Positions 41,714-50,711 of a stretch of DNA of 64,000 nucleotides are shown here, in pieces. Made by a program: the position numbers and the translations under genes. Under the pieces are notes generated by a model that was not told where the DNA came from, did no database searches, and was given only the letters and a program-made list of their open reading frames with translations. Numbering within the stretch: the stretch's first letter is position 1; each line of letters starts with the position of its first letter. Source of the DNA: Andeanibacterium fulvum. Its GTDB lineage: Bacteria; Pseudomonadota; Alphaproteobacteria; Sphingomonadales; Sphingomonadaceae. The stretch covers positions 248,001 to 312,000 of the forward strand of contig NZ_JBANRM010000005.1 in NCBI RefSeq assembly GCF_037154085.1, written 5' to 3'.

Positions 41714-43549
41714 ATGGTGCTCCACCCCACCATCGCCCGCGTGACCGAACGCGTCGTCGCCAAGTCCAGGGCCAGCCGCGCCGCCTATCTGGAACTGATG
41801 GAGCGCGAGGCCGGGCGGCGGCCGGATCGCAACCAGATGGCCTGCTCCAACCTCGCCCACGCCTATGCCGGGGCGCTGGAAGACCAGCAGGCGCTGAAGG
41901 CGCATCGCGGGCCGAACCTGGCTATCGTCACGGCCTATAACGACATGCTCTCCGCCCATCAGCCCTATGGCGCCTATCCGGCGCAGATGAAGCTGTTTGC
42001 CCGCGAAGTGGGCGCCACCGCGCAGGTGGCGGGCGGCACTCCGGCCATGTGCGACGGCGTGACGCAGGGGCAGGACGGGATGGAACTGTCGCTGTTCAGC
42101 CGCGACGTCATCGCGCTTTCCACCGCCGTCGCGCTCAGCCACGAAATGTATGACGGCGTGGCGCTGCTGGGCATTTGCGACAAGATCGTGCCCGGCCTGC
42201 TGATCGGCGCGCTGCGCTTCGGCCATCTTCCTGCGGTGTTCGTGCCCAGCGGCCCCATGCCCAGCGGCATCGCCAATAAGGAAAAGCAGAAGGTCCGCCA
42301 GCTCTATGCCGAGGGCAAGGCGAGCCGCGCGGAACTGCTGGAGAGCGAGAGCAAGTCCTATCACTCGCCCGGCACCTGCACTTTCTACGGCACGGCCAAC
42401 TCCAACCAGATGATGATGGAGATGATGGGCCTGCACATGCCCGGCGCCGCCTTCGTGCCGCCGAACACGCCGCTGCGCCAGGCGCTGACCCGCGCCGCGA
42501 CCCAGCGGCTGGCGGGCATGGCGCAGGATGGCGGCGATTATCGCCCCCTGTCCCGCTGTGTGGACGAGAAAGCCATCGTCAATGCCGCCATCGGGCTGCT
42601 GGCCACGGGCGGCTCGACCAATCACGCCATCCACCTGCCCGCCATCGCGCGCGCGGCAGGCGTGCAGTTCGACTGGGAAGACCTTTCGGAACTGTCCAGC
42701 GTCGTGCCGCTGGTGGCGCGCGTCTATCCCAACGGATCGGGCGACGTGAACCAGTTCCATGCGGCAGGCGGCATGGGCTATGTCATCGGCGAGCTTCTGT
42801 CCGCCGGTCTTGCTCATGGCGACATCCTGACCGTGGCGGGAAGCGAAGGCCCGGAAGGCCTTGCCGCCTATGCCGACGAGCCTTTCCTGAATGGTGGCAC
42901 GCTCGCCTGGCGCCCTACTGGTCCTTCGGGCGACGATGCCATGCTGCGCCCCGCCGCCACGCCGTTTCAGGCCGATGGCGGGATGCGGCTGGTCGAAGGC
43001 AATCTCGGCCGCGCCTGCTTCAAGACCAGCGCCGTGGAAGCCGAGCGCTGGACCATCGAGGCGCCGTGCCGCGTGTTCGAACGGCAGGAGGACGTGATCG
43101 CCGCCTTCAAGGCGGGCGAGCTTGACCGCGACGTCGTGGTGGTGATGCGCTTCCAGGGTCCGCGAGCGAACGGCATGCCGGAACTGCACAAGCTGACCCC
43201 GCCGCTGGGGGTGCTGCAGGATCGCGGATACCGCGTGGCGCTCGTCACCGATGGGCGCATGTCGGGCGCGTCGGGCAAGGTCCCGGCGGCGATCCACGTT
43301 ACGCCCGAGGCGCTGGCCGACCGCAACGGCACGCCCGGCCCGCTCGCCTTGCTGCGCGATGGCGACGTAGTGAAGCTGTGCGCCACCACCGGCACGCTTT
43401 CCACCAGCGCCGATCTTTCCAGCCGTGCTCCCGCTCCGCCCCCGCCTGCGCAGATAGGCGTGGGCCGCGAATTGTTCGCCATGTTCCGCCTCAATGCCGA
43501 TGGCGCGGAACAGGGCGGCTCGTCCATGCTCGCCATGGCGGGGCTGTGA
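41714..43549 (+). CDS. edd: 6-phosphogluconate dehydratase
   Basis: The 611-residue IlvD/Edd-family enzyme converts 6-phosphogluconate to KDPG. The Fe-S cluster Cys residues lie in AMCDGVTQGQDGME, LLGICDKIVPG and SPGTCTFYGTANSN. The motif GGRMSGASGKVPAAI-like segment is present as TDGRMSGASGKVPAAI. The chosen ATG is the first after the REP and uses its GGGGAGGA as ribosome site. The glk start overlaps its stop by one base. Confidence 0.96.
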   Translation: MVLHPTIARVTERVVAKSRASRAAYLELMEREAGRRPDRNQMACSNLAHAYAGALEDQQALKAHRGPNLAIVTAYNDMLSAHQPYGAYPAQMKLFAREVGATAQVAGGTPAMCDGVTQGQDGMELSLFSRDVIALSTAVALSHEMYDGVALLGICDKIVPGLLIGALRFGHLPAVFVPSGPMPSGIANKEKQKVRQLYAEGKASRAELLESESKSYHSPGTCTFYGTANSNQMMMEMMGLHMPGAAFVPPNTPLRQALTRAATQRLAGMAQDGGDYRPLSRCVDEKAIVNAAIGLLATGGSTNHAIHLPAIARAAGVQFDWEDLSELSSVVPLVARVYPNGSGDVNQFHAAGGMGYVIGELLSAGLAHGDILTVAGSEGPEGLAAYADEPFLNGGTLAWRPTGPSGDDAMLRPAATPFQADGGMRLVEGNLGRACFKTSAVEAERWTIEAPCRVFERQEDVIAAFKAGELDRDVVVVMRFQGPRANGMPELHKLTPPLGVLQDRGYRVALVTDGRMSGASGKVPAAIHVTPEALADRNGTPGPLALLRDGDVVKLCATTGTLSTSADLSSRAPAPPPPAQIGVGRELFAMFRLNADGAEQGGSSMLAMAGL

Positions 43550-44532
43550 TGACGGACCTCGTCGCGCTCGACATTGGCGGCACGCATGCCCGCTTCGCCC
43601 TCGCCTCCATCGGCGCGGATGGCACGATCGAGCTGGGCGAGCCGGAAACGCTCAAGACCAGCGACTTCGCCAGCCTGCAAACCGCATGGGAAGAGTTCGA
43701 GCGCCGCTGCGGCTGCACTCTGCCCCGCGCCGCCTCCATCGCCATTGCTGGGCCGGTAACGGGCGAGAAAGTGCAGATGACCAACAATAGCTGGGTCATC
43801 CATACCGGCGCGATCGACGAACAACTCGGGCTGGACGAGGCCATCGTGCTGAACGATTTCGCCGCCGTCGCCCATGCCGTGGCCCGCGCGCATGAGGACG
43901 AGTTCCTGCATCTGAGCGGCCCGGACGTGCCTTTGCCCTGCACCGGCACGATCAGTGTGCTCGGCCCCGGCACCGGCCTTGGCGTGGCCTATCTGCGGCG
44001 CGACGGGCCGCATCGCTACCATGTGCAGGCCACCGAAGGCAGCCATATCGACTTCGCGCCGATCGACCCGATCGACGATGCGATCCTGCTGCGGCTGCGC
44101 AAGCGCCACCGGCGCGTTTCGGTGGAACGCGTGGTCTCCGGCCCCGGCATCGTGGACATATATCAGGCACTCGCCGCGCTTGAAGGGCGCCAGCTTCCCG
44201 AAGGGGATGACAAGACCATCTGGGAACTGGGCCTCTCGGGGAAGGACAGTCTGGCCGCTGCCGCCGTGGAACGCTTCTGCATGTCGCTGGGCACGGCTGC
44301 GGGCGATTATGCGCTGGCCCATGGATCGGGCGCGGTGGTGATCGCGGGCGGGCTGGGCCTGCGCATCCGCGACAGGCTGGCCGCCTCCGGCTTTGCCGAA
44401 CGCTTCCGCTTCAAGGGCCGTTACGAACAGATGATGGCCGGCATTCCGGTCAAGCTCATCACCCATCCGCAGCCGGGCCTGTTCGGGGCCGTGGCCGCAT
44501 TCCAGAGCCAGATGAAGGGCCAGGACAAATGA
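43549..44532 (+). CDS. glk: Glucokinase (Glk, hexokinase fold)
   Basis: The 327-residue ATP-dependent kinase phosphorylates glucose. The phosphate-1 loop is LVALDIGGTHARFA at the N-terminus, the catalytic region is VLNDFAAVAHAV, and the second phosphate/adenosine loop is LGPGTGLGVAYL. The length and the GTHARFA motif put it in the proteobacterial Glk family rather than the ROK family. It overlaps edd by one base and eda by four, so translation is coupled along the cluster. Confidence 0.95.
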   Translation: MTDLVALDIGGTHARFALASIGADGTIELGEPETLKTSDFASLQTAWEEFERRCGCTLPRAASIAIAGPVTGEKVQMTNNSWVIHTGAIDEQLGLDEAIVLNDFAAVAHAVARAHEDEFLHLSGPDVPLPCTGTISVLGPGTGLGVAYLRRDGPHRYHVQATEGSHIDFAPIDPIDDAILLRLRKRHRRVSVERVVSGPGIVDIYQALAALEGRQLPEGDDKTIWELGLSGKDSLAAAAVERFCMSLGTAAGDYALAHGSGAVVIAGGLGLRIRDRLAASGFAERFRFKGRYEQMMAGIPVKLITHPQPGLFGAVAAFQSQMKGQDK

Positions 44533-45155
44533 CTATCGGCATGAGCCGCGCCATCGAACAGATCATGCTGACCGCGCCGGTGATCCCGGTGCTGGTGGTA
44601 GAAGACGCCGCGATTGCCCGCCCGCTGGCCGAGGCGCTGGTCGCGGGCGGGCTCAAGGTACTGGAAGTCACCCTGCGCACTGCCGCCGCGCTCGACGTGA
44701 TCCGCGAGATGAAGCAGGTACCGGGCGCCATCGTGGGTGCGGGCACTGTCACCAATGCGGCGGAACTGGACGCGGCGCTGGAGGCGGGAAGCGAGTTCAT
44801 CGTCTCCCCCGGCCTTACCGAAACTCTCGGCAAGGCAGCCGTCGCCAGCGGCATTCCCTTCCTGCCCGGCATCGCCACGGCGGGCGACATCATGCGCGGG
44901 CTGGACCTTGGCCTGTCGCATTTCAAATTCTTCCCGGCGGCCACCTCCGGCGGCATCCCGGCGCTGAAGGCACTGGCGGGGCCGTTCGGGCAGGTCCGTT
45001 TCTGCCCCACCGGCGGCATCACGCAGGATAGCGCGCCGGACTGGCTGGCACTCGATCCGGTGCTTTGCGTCGGCGGAAGCTGGCTCGTGCCCAAGGGTGC
45101 CCCCGATTACGCGGCCATCACCGAAGCAGCTCGAAAGGCAGCTCAACTCGCATAA
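44529..45155 (+). CDS. eda: KDPG aldolase
   Basis: The 208-residue class I aldolase splits 2-keto-3-deoxy-6-phosphogluconate to pyruvate and glyceraldehyde 3-phosphate. The base Glu is in LKVLEVTLRT and the Schiff-base Lys in LSHFKFFPAATSGG. The phosphate loop is PTGGI. Its ATG overlaps the glk stop. It completes the Entner-Doudoroff cluster. Confidence 0.96.
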   Translation: MTIGMSRAIEQIMLTAPVIPVLVVEDAAIARPLAEALVAGGLKVLEVTLRTAAALDVIREMKQVPGAIVGAGTVTNAAELDAALEAGSEFIVSPGLTETLGKAAVASGIPFLPGIATAGDIMRGLDLGLSHFKFFPAATSGGIPALKALAGPFGQVRFCPTGGITQDSAPDWLALDPVLCVGGSWLVPKGAPDYAAITEAARKAAQLA

Positions 45156-45168
45156 GGAGAAACGCGGT

Positions 45169-47952
45169 ATGAAGACAGTCTCCGATCTCCTCGCCCGGCT
45201 CGAAGAGCTACGCGATCGGACAAGCGAGACCCCGCTCTTCAACCCTGCGTTTCAGCTTAGCCTGGAACTCTCCCGCGCCCTTGAGGGCGGAGCGCTGAGC
45301 CTCGGCGACATGGAAGCCATGATCGCCGAACTGGAATGCAACGCGCTGCAAAGCCGCGCCCGCCGGCTGCAGCGCCTGGTCGCCCCGGTGGCGCCGGAGG
45401 CCAATCTGGCGGGCTTCACTGCCCGGCTGGACGAAGAACCGGGCGACTACTGGGAATTCCGCAAAAGGTGGGAACACCCCCAGCTCCATTGCGTGTTCAC
45501 CGCGCATCCCACTTTCCTGCTTTCCCCCGCCCAAACCGAGGCAGTCGCCCGCGCCGCATCGCATGACGAGCCGGTCAGCGCGGATGTCTGCGTGTTGCCC
45601 GGCCAGCGCTCGCATATCACTCTGGCTTTCGAGCATGAGCAGGCTCTGGCCGCCATTGCCCATGGCGCTGCCGCGCGCGACCGGCTGGTGAGTGCCTTGC
45701 TGGCGGACGCGGCCCGCCGCTGGCCGGACAAGTGGCACGATTTCGAGCCGCTGCCGTTCCGCTTCGCCAGTTGGGTCGGCTACGACATGGACGGGCGGAC
45801 CGACATCAAATGGTACGATTCCATCCACTTCCGGCTGGTCGAAAAGGCAGGGAGGCTGGAGCGCTACGCCGTTTCGCTGGAGGCAATCGACGCAGCCCAT
45901 CCCCTGCTCCCCACCTTGCGTGCCGCCGCCGCGCATACCAACGAACGGGCGCAGGATTTTGCTGGCGATCTGAGCGATCCGGAAACCCTGTCAGACGCGG
46001 CCAACCGGCTGACGGAAGAAAACCCAGCCAAGCTGCTCACCCTCGCCCCGCTGATTGCCACGCTGGAAGACGAGGCGAAGGGTGCCAGCCTGCAGCGGGC
46101 CATCGCGCTCAAAACGCTGGCCGCCGCCATGCGGGCCGACGGGCTGGGCGCGGGCTGGATTCACTTCCGCGTCAATTCCAGCCAGCTGCACAATGCCATC
46201 CGCCGTGTGATCGACGGGGACGGCACGCTCGATCTCGGCAGCAGAGGCGCGATGGTGCGCCTGCGCGAGCTGGTAAAGGCGGCAAAGCCCCACCGTTCCA
46301 ACTTCGCGGCGCTGGCTATCGAGAGCAGCACGGCCATCCGCCAGTTCCTCGCCATGGCGCAAATCCTGCACCATATCGACGCCGACGCGCCGATCCGCAT
46401 GCTGATCGCGGAATGCGAGCAGCCCGCCACGATCCTCGCCTCGCTCTATTTCGCCAAGCTGTTCGGCATCGCGCACAAGGTGGACGTCTCACCTTTGTTC
46501 GAGACAGAGAGCGCGCTGGAACATGGCGGCCGCTTCCTCGATGCGCTGCTGGCCGAAGAAGCCTATCAGGATTACGCCCGCCAACGCGGCCGAGTGGCAG
46601 TGCAGACCGGCTTTTCCGATGCGGGCCGCTTCGTGGGACAGGTGCCCGCCAGCCTCGCCATAGAGCGTCTGCAGGGCCGCCTGGCACAAGCGATGGTCGC
46701 CAACCGGCTGACCGATGTGGCCGCGCTGATCTTCGATACGCATGGCGAGAGCATGGGGCGCGGCGCGCATCCTTCCAGCCTGGCGGACCGGCTCGCCTGG
46801 CCGCTCTCCCCCTGGGCGCGGCGGCGCTTCGTGCGGGCGGGAATCGTGCTGGAACCGGAAGTCAGCTTCCAGGGCGGTGACGGTTATCTGTTCTTCTCGA
46901 CCCCCGAACTGGCGCTCGCCACTCTTACCCGTATCGCCGAGCTGCGCCCGGCCGAGACCGATCCCGATGCGCCGACAGACCCCTTCTATCGCCGCACCGA
47001 CCTCAGCCTCGATTTCTACCGCGCAATCCGCGATCATCAGCGCGCCCATCTGGAAAGCCGCACCTATTCGCGCGCGATCACCGCTTTCGGGCTGGGCATG
47101 CTCAACCCCACGGGCAGCCGCGTTTCCCGCCGCCAGTCGGACCTTTCGGCGGATCGCGAGATGAGCCTGCGCCAGATCCGCGCCATCCCCCATAATGCGA
47201 TCCTCCAGCAGCTCGGCTATCCGGTGAACGTGATCTGCGGAGTGGGCACTGCGGCGGACGGGGTTTACGAAGACCTTGCCGCCCTGCTGCGCGAAAGTGA
47301 CCGGGGCCGCCAGCTGATCCGTCTTGTTCGCGCCGCCAATGCGCTGGCCAGCGTGAAGACCGTGGCCGCCTATGGCGAGTTGTTCAATTCGGCCTATTGG
47401 GCCAGCAGGCCCTATCGGGGCACCGAGGCGCATCTGTCCGATGCCTGCGAGGCACTGGCCGAATATCTCATCAAGGATGACCGGGCAGGCGTGTTCCGCC
47501 GCCTTGCCTCGCGCCTGCGGGTCGATGCGCTCAAGCTCCACCGCCTGCTGGAACTGGTGCCGGATGACAGCCCGATGGAAGATCGCGAGCCGGTGCGGCG
47601 CGCAATCGGCGTGTTGCAGGCGATCAGGCTGGCCCTGTTCCAGCACATGTTCATCCGCGCCGTCTCCGTCCCCGCTTTCAGCCGGGCAAACGACATCAGC
47701 CGCGACGACGTGCTGGAAATGGTCTTCACCCTGCGGGTGGACGAGGCGCTGACACAGCTGCGCCGCGCCTTCCCCACCCACTTTCCGAAGATCGGCGATT
47801 TCACGCTGGACGAGCCGACCGAGTACCCGGAAGGGGTGGACGAAGGCTATGAATTCATCCGCCGCGACTTCGTCGACCCGATCGAGCGGGCACACCAGCT
47901 TTCGCTGCGCATCACCACTGCCATCGCCAATCATTTCGGCGCTCACGGCTGA
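45169..47952 (+). CDS. ppc: Divergent phosphoenolpyruvate carboxylase family protein
   Basis: The 927-residue protein has the overall PEPC pattern but altered motifs. The first is FTAHPTFLLS where PEPC normally has TAHPTE. The usual WMGGDRDGNP is WVGYDMDGRTDI. The usual FHGRGGSIGRGGGP is FDTHGESMGRGAHP, which keeps the Arg of the second part but loses the first. The C-terminal LGYPVNVICGVGTA region also differs. If active it would carboxylate PEP to oxaloacetate, but the changes leave this in doubt. ATG 45169 follows AAGGAGA and lies 13 bases after eda, so it belongs to the cluster. Confidence 0.75.
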   Translation: MKTVSDLLARLEELRDRTSETPLFNPAFQLSLELSRALEGGALSLGDMEAMIAELECNALQSRARRLQRLVAPVAPEANLAGFTARLDEEPGDYWEFRKRWEHPQLHCVFTAHPTFLLSPAQTEAVARAASHDEPVSADVCVLPGQRSHITLAFEHEQALAAIAHGAAARDRLVSALLADAARRWPDKWHDFEPLPFRFASWVGYDMDGRTDIKWYDSIHFRLVEKAGRLERYAVSLEAIDAAHPLLPTLRAAAAHTNERAQDFAGDLSDPETLSDAANRLTEENPAKLLTLAPLIATLEDEAKGASLQRAIALKTLAAAMRADGLGAGWIHFRVNSSQLHNAIRRVIDGDGTLDLGSRGAMVRLRELVKAAKPHRSNFAALAIESSTAIRQFLAMAQILHHIDADAPIRMLIAECEQPATILASLYFAKLFGIAHKVDVSPLFETESALEHGGRFLDALLAEEAYQDYARQRGRVAVQTGFSDAGRFVGQVPASLAIERLQGRLAQAMVANRLTDVAALIFDTHGESMGRGAHPSSLADRLAWPLSPWARRRFVRAGIVLEPEVSFQGGDGYLFFSTPELALATLTRIAELRPAETDPDAPTDPFYRRTDLSLDFYRAIRDHQRAHLESRTYSRAITAFGLGMLNPTGSRVSRRQSDLSADREMSLRQIRAIPHNAILQQLGYPVNVICGVGTAADGVYEDLAALLRESDRGRQLIRLVRAANALASVKTVAAYGELFNSAYWASRPYRGTEAHLSDACEALAEYLIKDDRAGVFRRLASRLRVDALKLHRLLELVPDDSPMEDREPVRRAIGVLQAIRLALFQHMFIRAVSVPAFSRANDISRDDVLEMVFTLRVDEALTQLRRAFPTHFPKIGDFTLDEPTEYPEGVDEGYEFIRRDFVDPIERAHQLSLRITTAIANHFGAHG

Positions 47953-47963
47953 GCCAGCCGTGA
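47943..47963 (+). terminator. Hairpin over the ppc stop codon
   Basis: TCACGGCTG-AGC-CAGCCGTGA is a perfect 9-bp stem with a 3-base loop spanning the ppc stop. It lacks a T-run, so it could be a pause or RNA-stability element rather than a full terminator. Confidence 0.45.
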
Positions 47964-48038
47964 CAGCGCCAGATTCCGCTTGCGGGGCCGCACAATCCCT
48001 CTAAGCCGCGCGAAACCGGATCAAGGGACGGGTCATCC

Positions 48039-48836
48039 ATGGGTGCGATTTACGAATTCGGCGTGGCGCGCAACGCGCGGGTCGTGAAGGCCCGGATCAA
48101 GGGCACTGCCCATTCCGCGCTGGACAAGGTGTGGGGCCTGTTCGGGGCGAAGTTCCACAGCCGCCCCGCCCAGTCCGTCTACGGCGTGCCGATGGTGCCC
48201 AATTTCAGCGACAAGACCTTCCGCTATTGCCTCTACGGCACTTACGGGAAGTACTTCTCCAGCTATCTGGATTCCATCGATTACGATTTCACCTTCATCG
48301 ATATCGGCGCCAATCAGGGGCTCTATTCGCTGGTCGCGGCGCGCAATCCGCATTGCCGCAAGATCATCGCCTTCGAACCGGTGAAGGGCACTTTCGATTT
48401 CCTCGCCGCCAATATCGAACTGAACGGCGCTGCCGACCGCTCGGTGCTGCTCAATGCCGCCCTGTCGGACCATGCGGGCACGGCCGAAATCGCGGTGAAG
48501 GCCAATCACAGCGGCGTCGCCTCGCTGGCGGGGCATTCCGGCATGGAAGGCCGCCCGACCGAGACGATCACGCTGATGGACGTTGCTGGCCTCGATGCGC
48601 ACATCCCCGGCGATCTGCCGATCATCATCAAGATCGACGTGGAAGGCCATGAAGGCGTCGTGATCGCGCAGCTGGCCAAATCCGCGCATTTCGACCGGGT
48701 GAAGGCCGTGTTCCACGAAATGGACGAACGCTGGGCGGAAGCGCCGAAGATCCGGCGGATGCTGGTGGACGGCGGCTTTTCCAAGTTCCGCAAATTCGGC
48801 ATCCGCCGCCATTACGACATCTTGGCCGAACGCTGA
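48039..48836 (+). CDS. FkbM-family methyltransferase
   Basis: The 265-residue SAM-dependent methyltransferase has the motif I segment FIDIGANQGLYSLVAA, motif post-I IAFEPVKGTFDFL, and the FkbM-typical IIKIDVEGHEGVVI. Members methylate sugars or polyketides; the substrate here is unknown. There is no glycan cluster around it. Confidence 0.87.
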   Translation: MGAIYEFGVARNARVVKARIKGTAHSALDKVWGLFGAKFHSRPAQSVYGVPMVPNFSDKTFRYCLYGTYGKYFSSYLDSIDYDFTFIDIGANQGLYSLVAARNPHCRKIIAFEPVKGTFDFLAANIELNGAADRSVLLNAALSDHAGTAEIAVKANHSGVASLAGHSGMEGRPTETITLMDVAGLDAHIPGDLPIIIKIDVEGHEGVVIAQLAKSAHFDRVKAVFHEMDERWAEAPKIRRMLVDGGFSKFRKFGIRRHYDILAER

Positions 48837-48918
48837 GCGTTAACCTGCACTGCGCCCGCGTCCCTTTGCGAGACGCCGGGTGCCTGCGCTCTGGCCTTTG
48901 ACGGGCCTTTCGGGCCAT

Positions 48919-49635
48919 ATGGCCAGCATGGACCCGGCATTGAAATGGATCGGCGGCGCGACCGCAGCGGTGGTGCTCGCCTTTGCGGGCGTGGCCGTGG
49001 GCACCCATGCCTTCGCCGATGAGGAGCCCGCGCCCAAGCTGACGGCAGAGGACGTGCTGGACATGGGCGGGAAATCCGCCGCGCCCGCATCAGCCGCGGA
49101 TGAAGGCCTCGATCCCGCTACGCCCCCGCCGGGCGAGGAGGCGCCCAAGCCCTCCATCGCGGAGAACGAACCCTTCGTGATCAAGCGCGTGCTCGATATT
49201 CGCGAGCCGATCAAATACGGCCAGTGGTTCTGGGACGAGGACGGCGTGCCCGATGGCCCGCTGGTGATGACGGTAGACCTCGACGCGCGCGTGCTCTCCG
49301 TCTTCCGCGGCGGATATGAGATCGGCGCCACGGCCGTACTGCTGGGCACGGACGATCACCCTACCCCGCTCGGCCGGTTCCCGATCCTGTCGAAAGAGCG
49401 CCACAACGTCTCCGAGAAATATGACAACGCCCCCATGCCGTGGACCCTGCGGCTGACCTGGGACGGGGTGGCAATCCATGGCGGATCGCAGGTGGAGAAC
49501 GGCTATGCCAGCCATGGCTGCATCGGCACGCCGGACGAATTCGTCTCGCGCCTGTTCGCCATCGCGAAGAAGGGTGACGTGGTGATCATCACCAAGGGCA
49601 AGAAAACCGGGGTCGGTCAGTCGCTGGTGGGTTAG
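48919..49635 (+). CDS. L,D-transpeptidase (YkuD domain)
   Basis: The 238-residue protein has an N-terminal membrane or signal segment (WIGGATAAVVLAFAGVAVG). A YkuD domain at about residues 110-230 has the active-site motif HGGSQVENGYASHGCIG with the catalytic Cys. Such enzymes make 3-3 peptidoglycan cross-links or attach lipoproteins. The N-terminal half before the domain is Pro/Ala/Glu-rich. ATG 48919 and ATG 48928 are equally possible starts. Confidence 0.9.
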   Translation: MASMDPALKWIGGATAAVVLAFAGVAVGTHAFADEEPAPKLTAEDVLDMGGKSAAPASAADEGLDPATPPPGEEAPKPSIAENEPFVIKRVLDIREPIKYGQWFWDEDGVPDGPLVMTVDLDARVLSVFRGGYEIGATAVLLGTDDHPTPLGRFPILSKERHNVSEKYDNAPMPWTLRLTWDGVAIHGGSQVENGYASHGCIGTPDEFVSRLFAIAKKGDVVIITKGKKTGVGQSLVG

Positions 49636-49669
49636 GCCCGCCAACTCCCGTTCGGATGCCCACCCCCAA

Positions 49670-49691
49670 CCCCTCCCGCTTGCGGGAGGGG
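49670..49691. repeat. Compact palindrome downstream of the L,D-transpeptidase
   Basis: CCCCTCCCGC-TT-GCGGGAGGGG is a perfect 10-bp stem between two convergent genes. It resembles the core of the GGGGAGG-type REP family and could act as a terminator. Confidence 0.65.
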
Positions 49692-49745
49692 AGCGTCACT
49701 TGGCGAACCGCAGGTGAGGCTGGTCACAACCGGCGGGCAGCCCCC

Positions 49746-50705
49746 TCAGTCCATCCCCGCGATACGCCGGGGCGGTTCCTTGCGCAGGGTCCAGCAATTG
49801 CCGTCCACCCGCGCCACCACGCCGCCAAGCGTCGCATCCTTGCCGTTGAGCAACCGGCGCATGAGCTGCGCCACGGAACTGCCGCGCGGCTCCACGCCCA
49901 GCATGCCGATGGCACGGGCCAGCACGCGGATGCGGATCGCGCCGGGCGCCTTGGGGATATAGCGGATCTCCCCTTCGCTCACTTTCACTGCCTCTTCCCA
50001 TTCGCGCTGGGCAGCCCATTGCATCACGCCCTCCACTTCCGCGAGGTGAGAGGCACTGGCGGCAATGGCTGCGACATCCAGCCAATCGGCACCCTTCAGG
50101 GCCTCCCGGATACGCACGCGGTCGAATTTCGGGTTCTCGTTCGACGGGTCCTGCGCGGCTTCCAGCCCTGAGCGCGCGATGATCCCGGCAAGTTCCTCCC
50201 GCCGCCAGCCGAGCAGCGGGCGCAGCAGGACGAGGTCCGCCCCCGGCACGGTACCGCGCACGCGCACACCGGCAAGGCCCGCAACGCCGCTGCCCCGGTT
50301 GAGCCGCATGAGAAAGGTCTCTGCCTGATCGTCCGCATGATGCGCAGTGGCCAGGGCTCCGAGCCCGCGATCCGTCATCCATTGCGCCAGCGCGGCATAG
50401 CGCGCTGCACGGGCCCGATCCTGCACATTTCCGCGCGGGACCTTCACGGTAAGGATGCGATGCGGAATGCCATAGGCGGCACAAAGCTCCGCCACCATTG
50501 CCGCCTCGCGCGCACTTTCAGGGCGCAGCCCATGATCGACCGTCGCCGCTTCGATCCGCTCGGGCATTGCCGCGCGGGCGAGCAGCAACAGGGCAAGGCT
50601 GTCCGGCCCGCCCGAAACGGCCAGACCCAGCTTCTCGCCATCAGGCCAGATCGCCGCGAGATCGCCCGCGAAGCGCGCGATCAGGGAGTGGGACAGCGCC
50701 TCAAT
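49746..50705 (-). CDS. tilS: tRNA(Ile)-lysidine synthase with an atypical start
   Basis: The 319-codon protein modifies the wobble C of the AUA-reading tRNA-Ile to lysidine. The PP-loop SGGPDSLALLLLA, the HHADDQAETFLMRL motif and the RPLLGWRREEL block are complete. The needed N-terminus lies upstream of the first ordinary start: from the TGA at 50714 of cpoB no ATG, GTG or TTG is in frame before the PP-loop. Candidates are ATT at 50705, spaced nine bases after AAGGGG, or a CTG just inside. An ATG at 50712 opens a frame that stops after three codons; a one-base change there would restore MSIEALSHSLIARF. The downstream half looks normal. Confidence 0.75.
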   Translation of the reverse strand: MEALSHSLIARFAGDLAAIWPDGEKLGLAVSGGPDSLALLLLARAAMPERIEAATVDHGLRPESAREAAMVAELCAAYGIPHRILTVKVPRGNVQDRARAARYAALAQWMTDRGLGALATAHHADDQAETFLMRLNRGSGVAGLAGVRVRGTVPGADLVLLRPLLGWRREELAGIIARSGLEAAQDPSNENPKFDRVRIREALKGADWLDVAAIAASASHLAEVEGVMQWAAQREWEEAVKVSEGEIRYIPKAPGAIRIRVLARAIGMLGVEPRGSSVAQLMRRLLNGKDATLGGVVARVDGNCWTLRKEPPRRIAGMD

Positions 50706-50711
50706 GGCTCA

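Noticed and set aside
39854..43297. Very long open frame on the minus strand opposite zwf and edd
   Set aside because: It is a shadow of the high-GC coding strand: no family motif, His- and Gly-rich composition, and zwf and edd are certain.
49746..50705. tilS as a pseudogene
   Set aside because: All catalytic motifs are intact to the C-terminus and the gene is essential in most bacteria; only the start is unclear.
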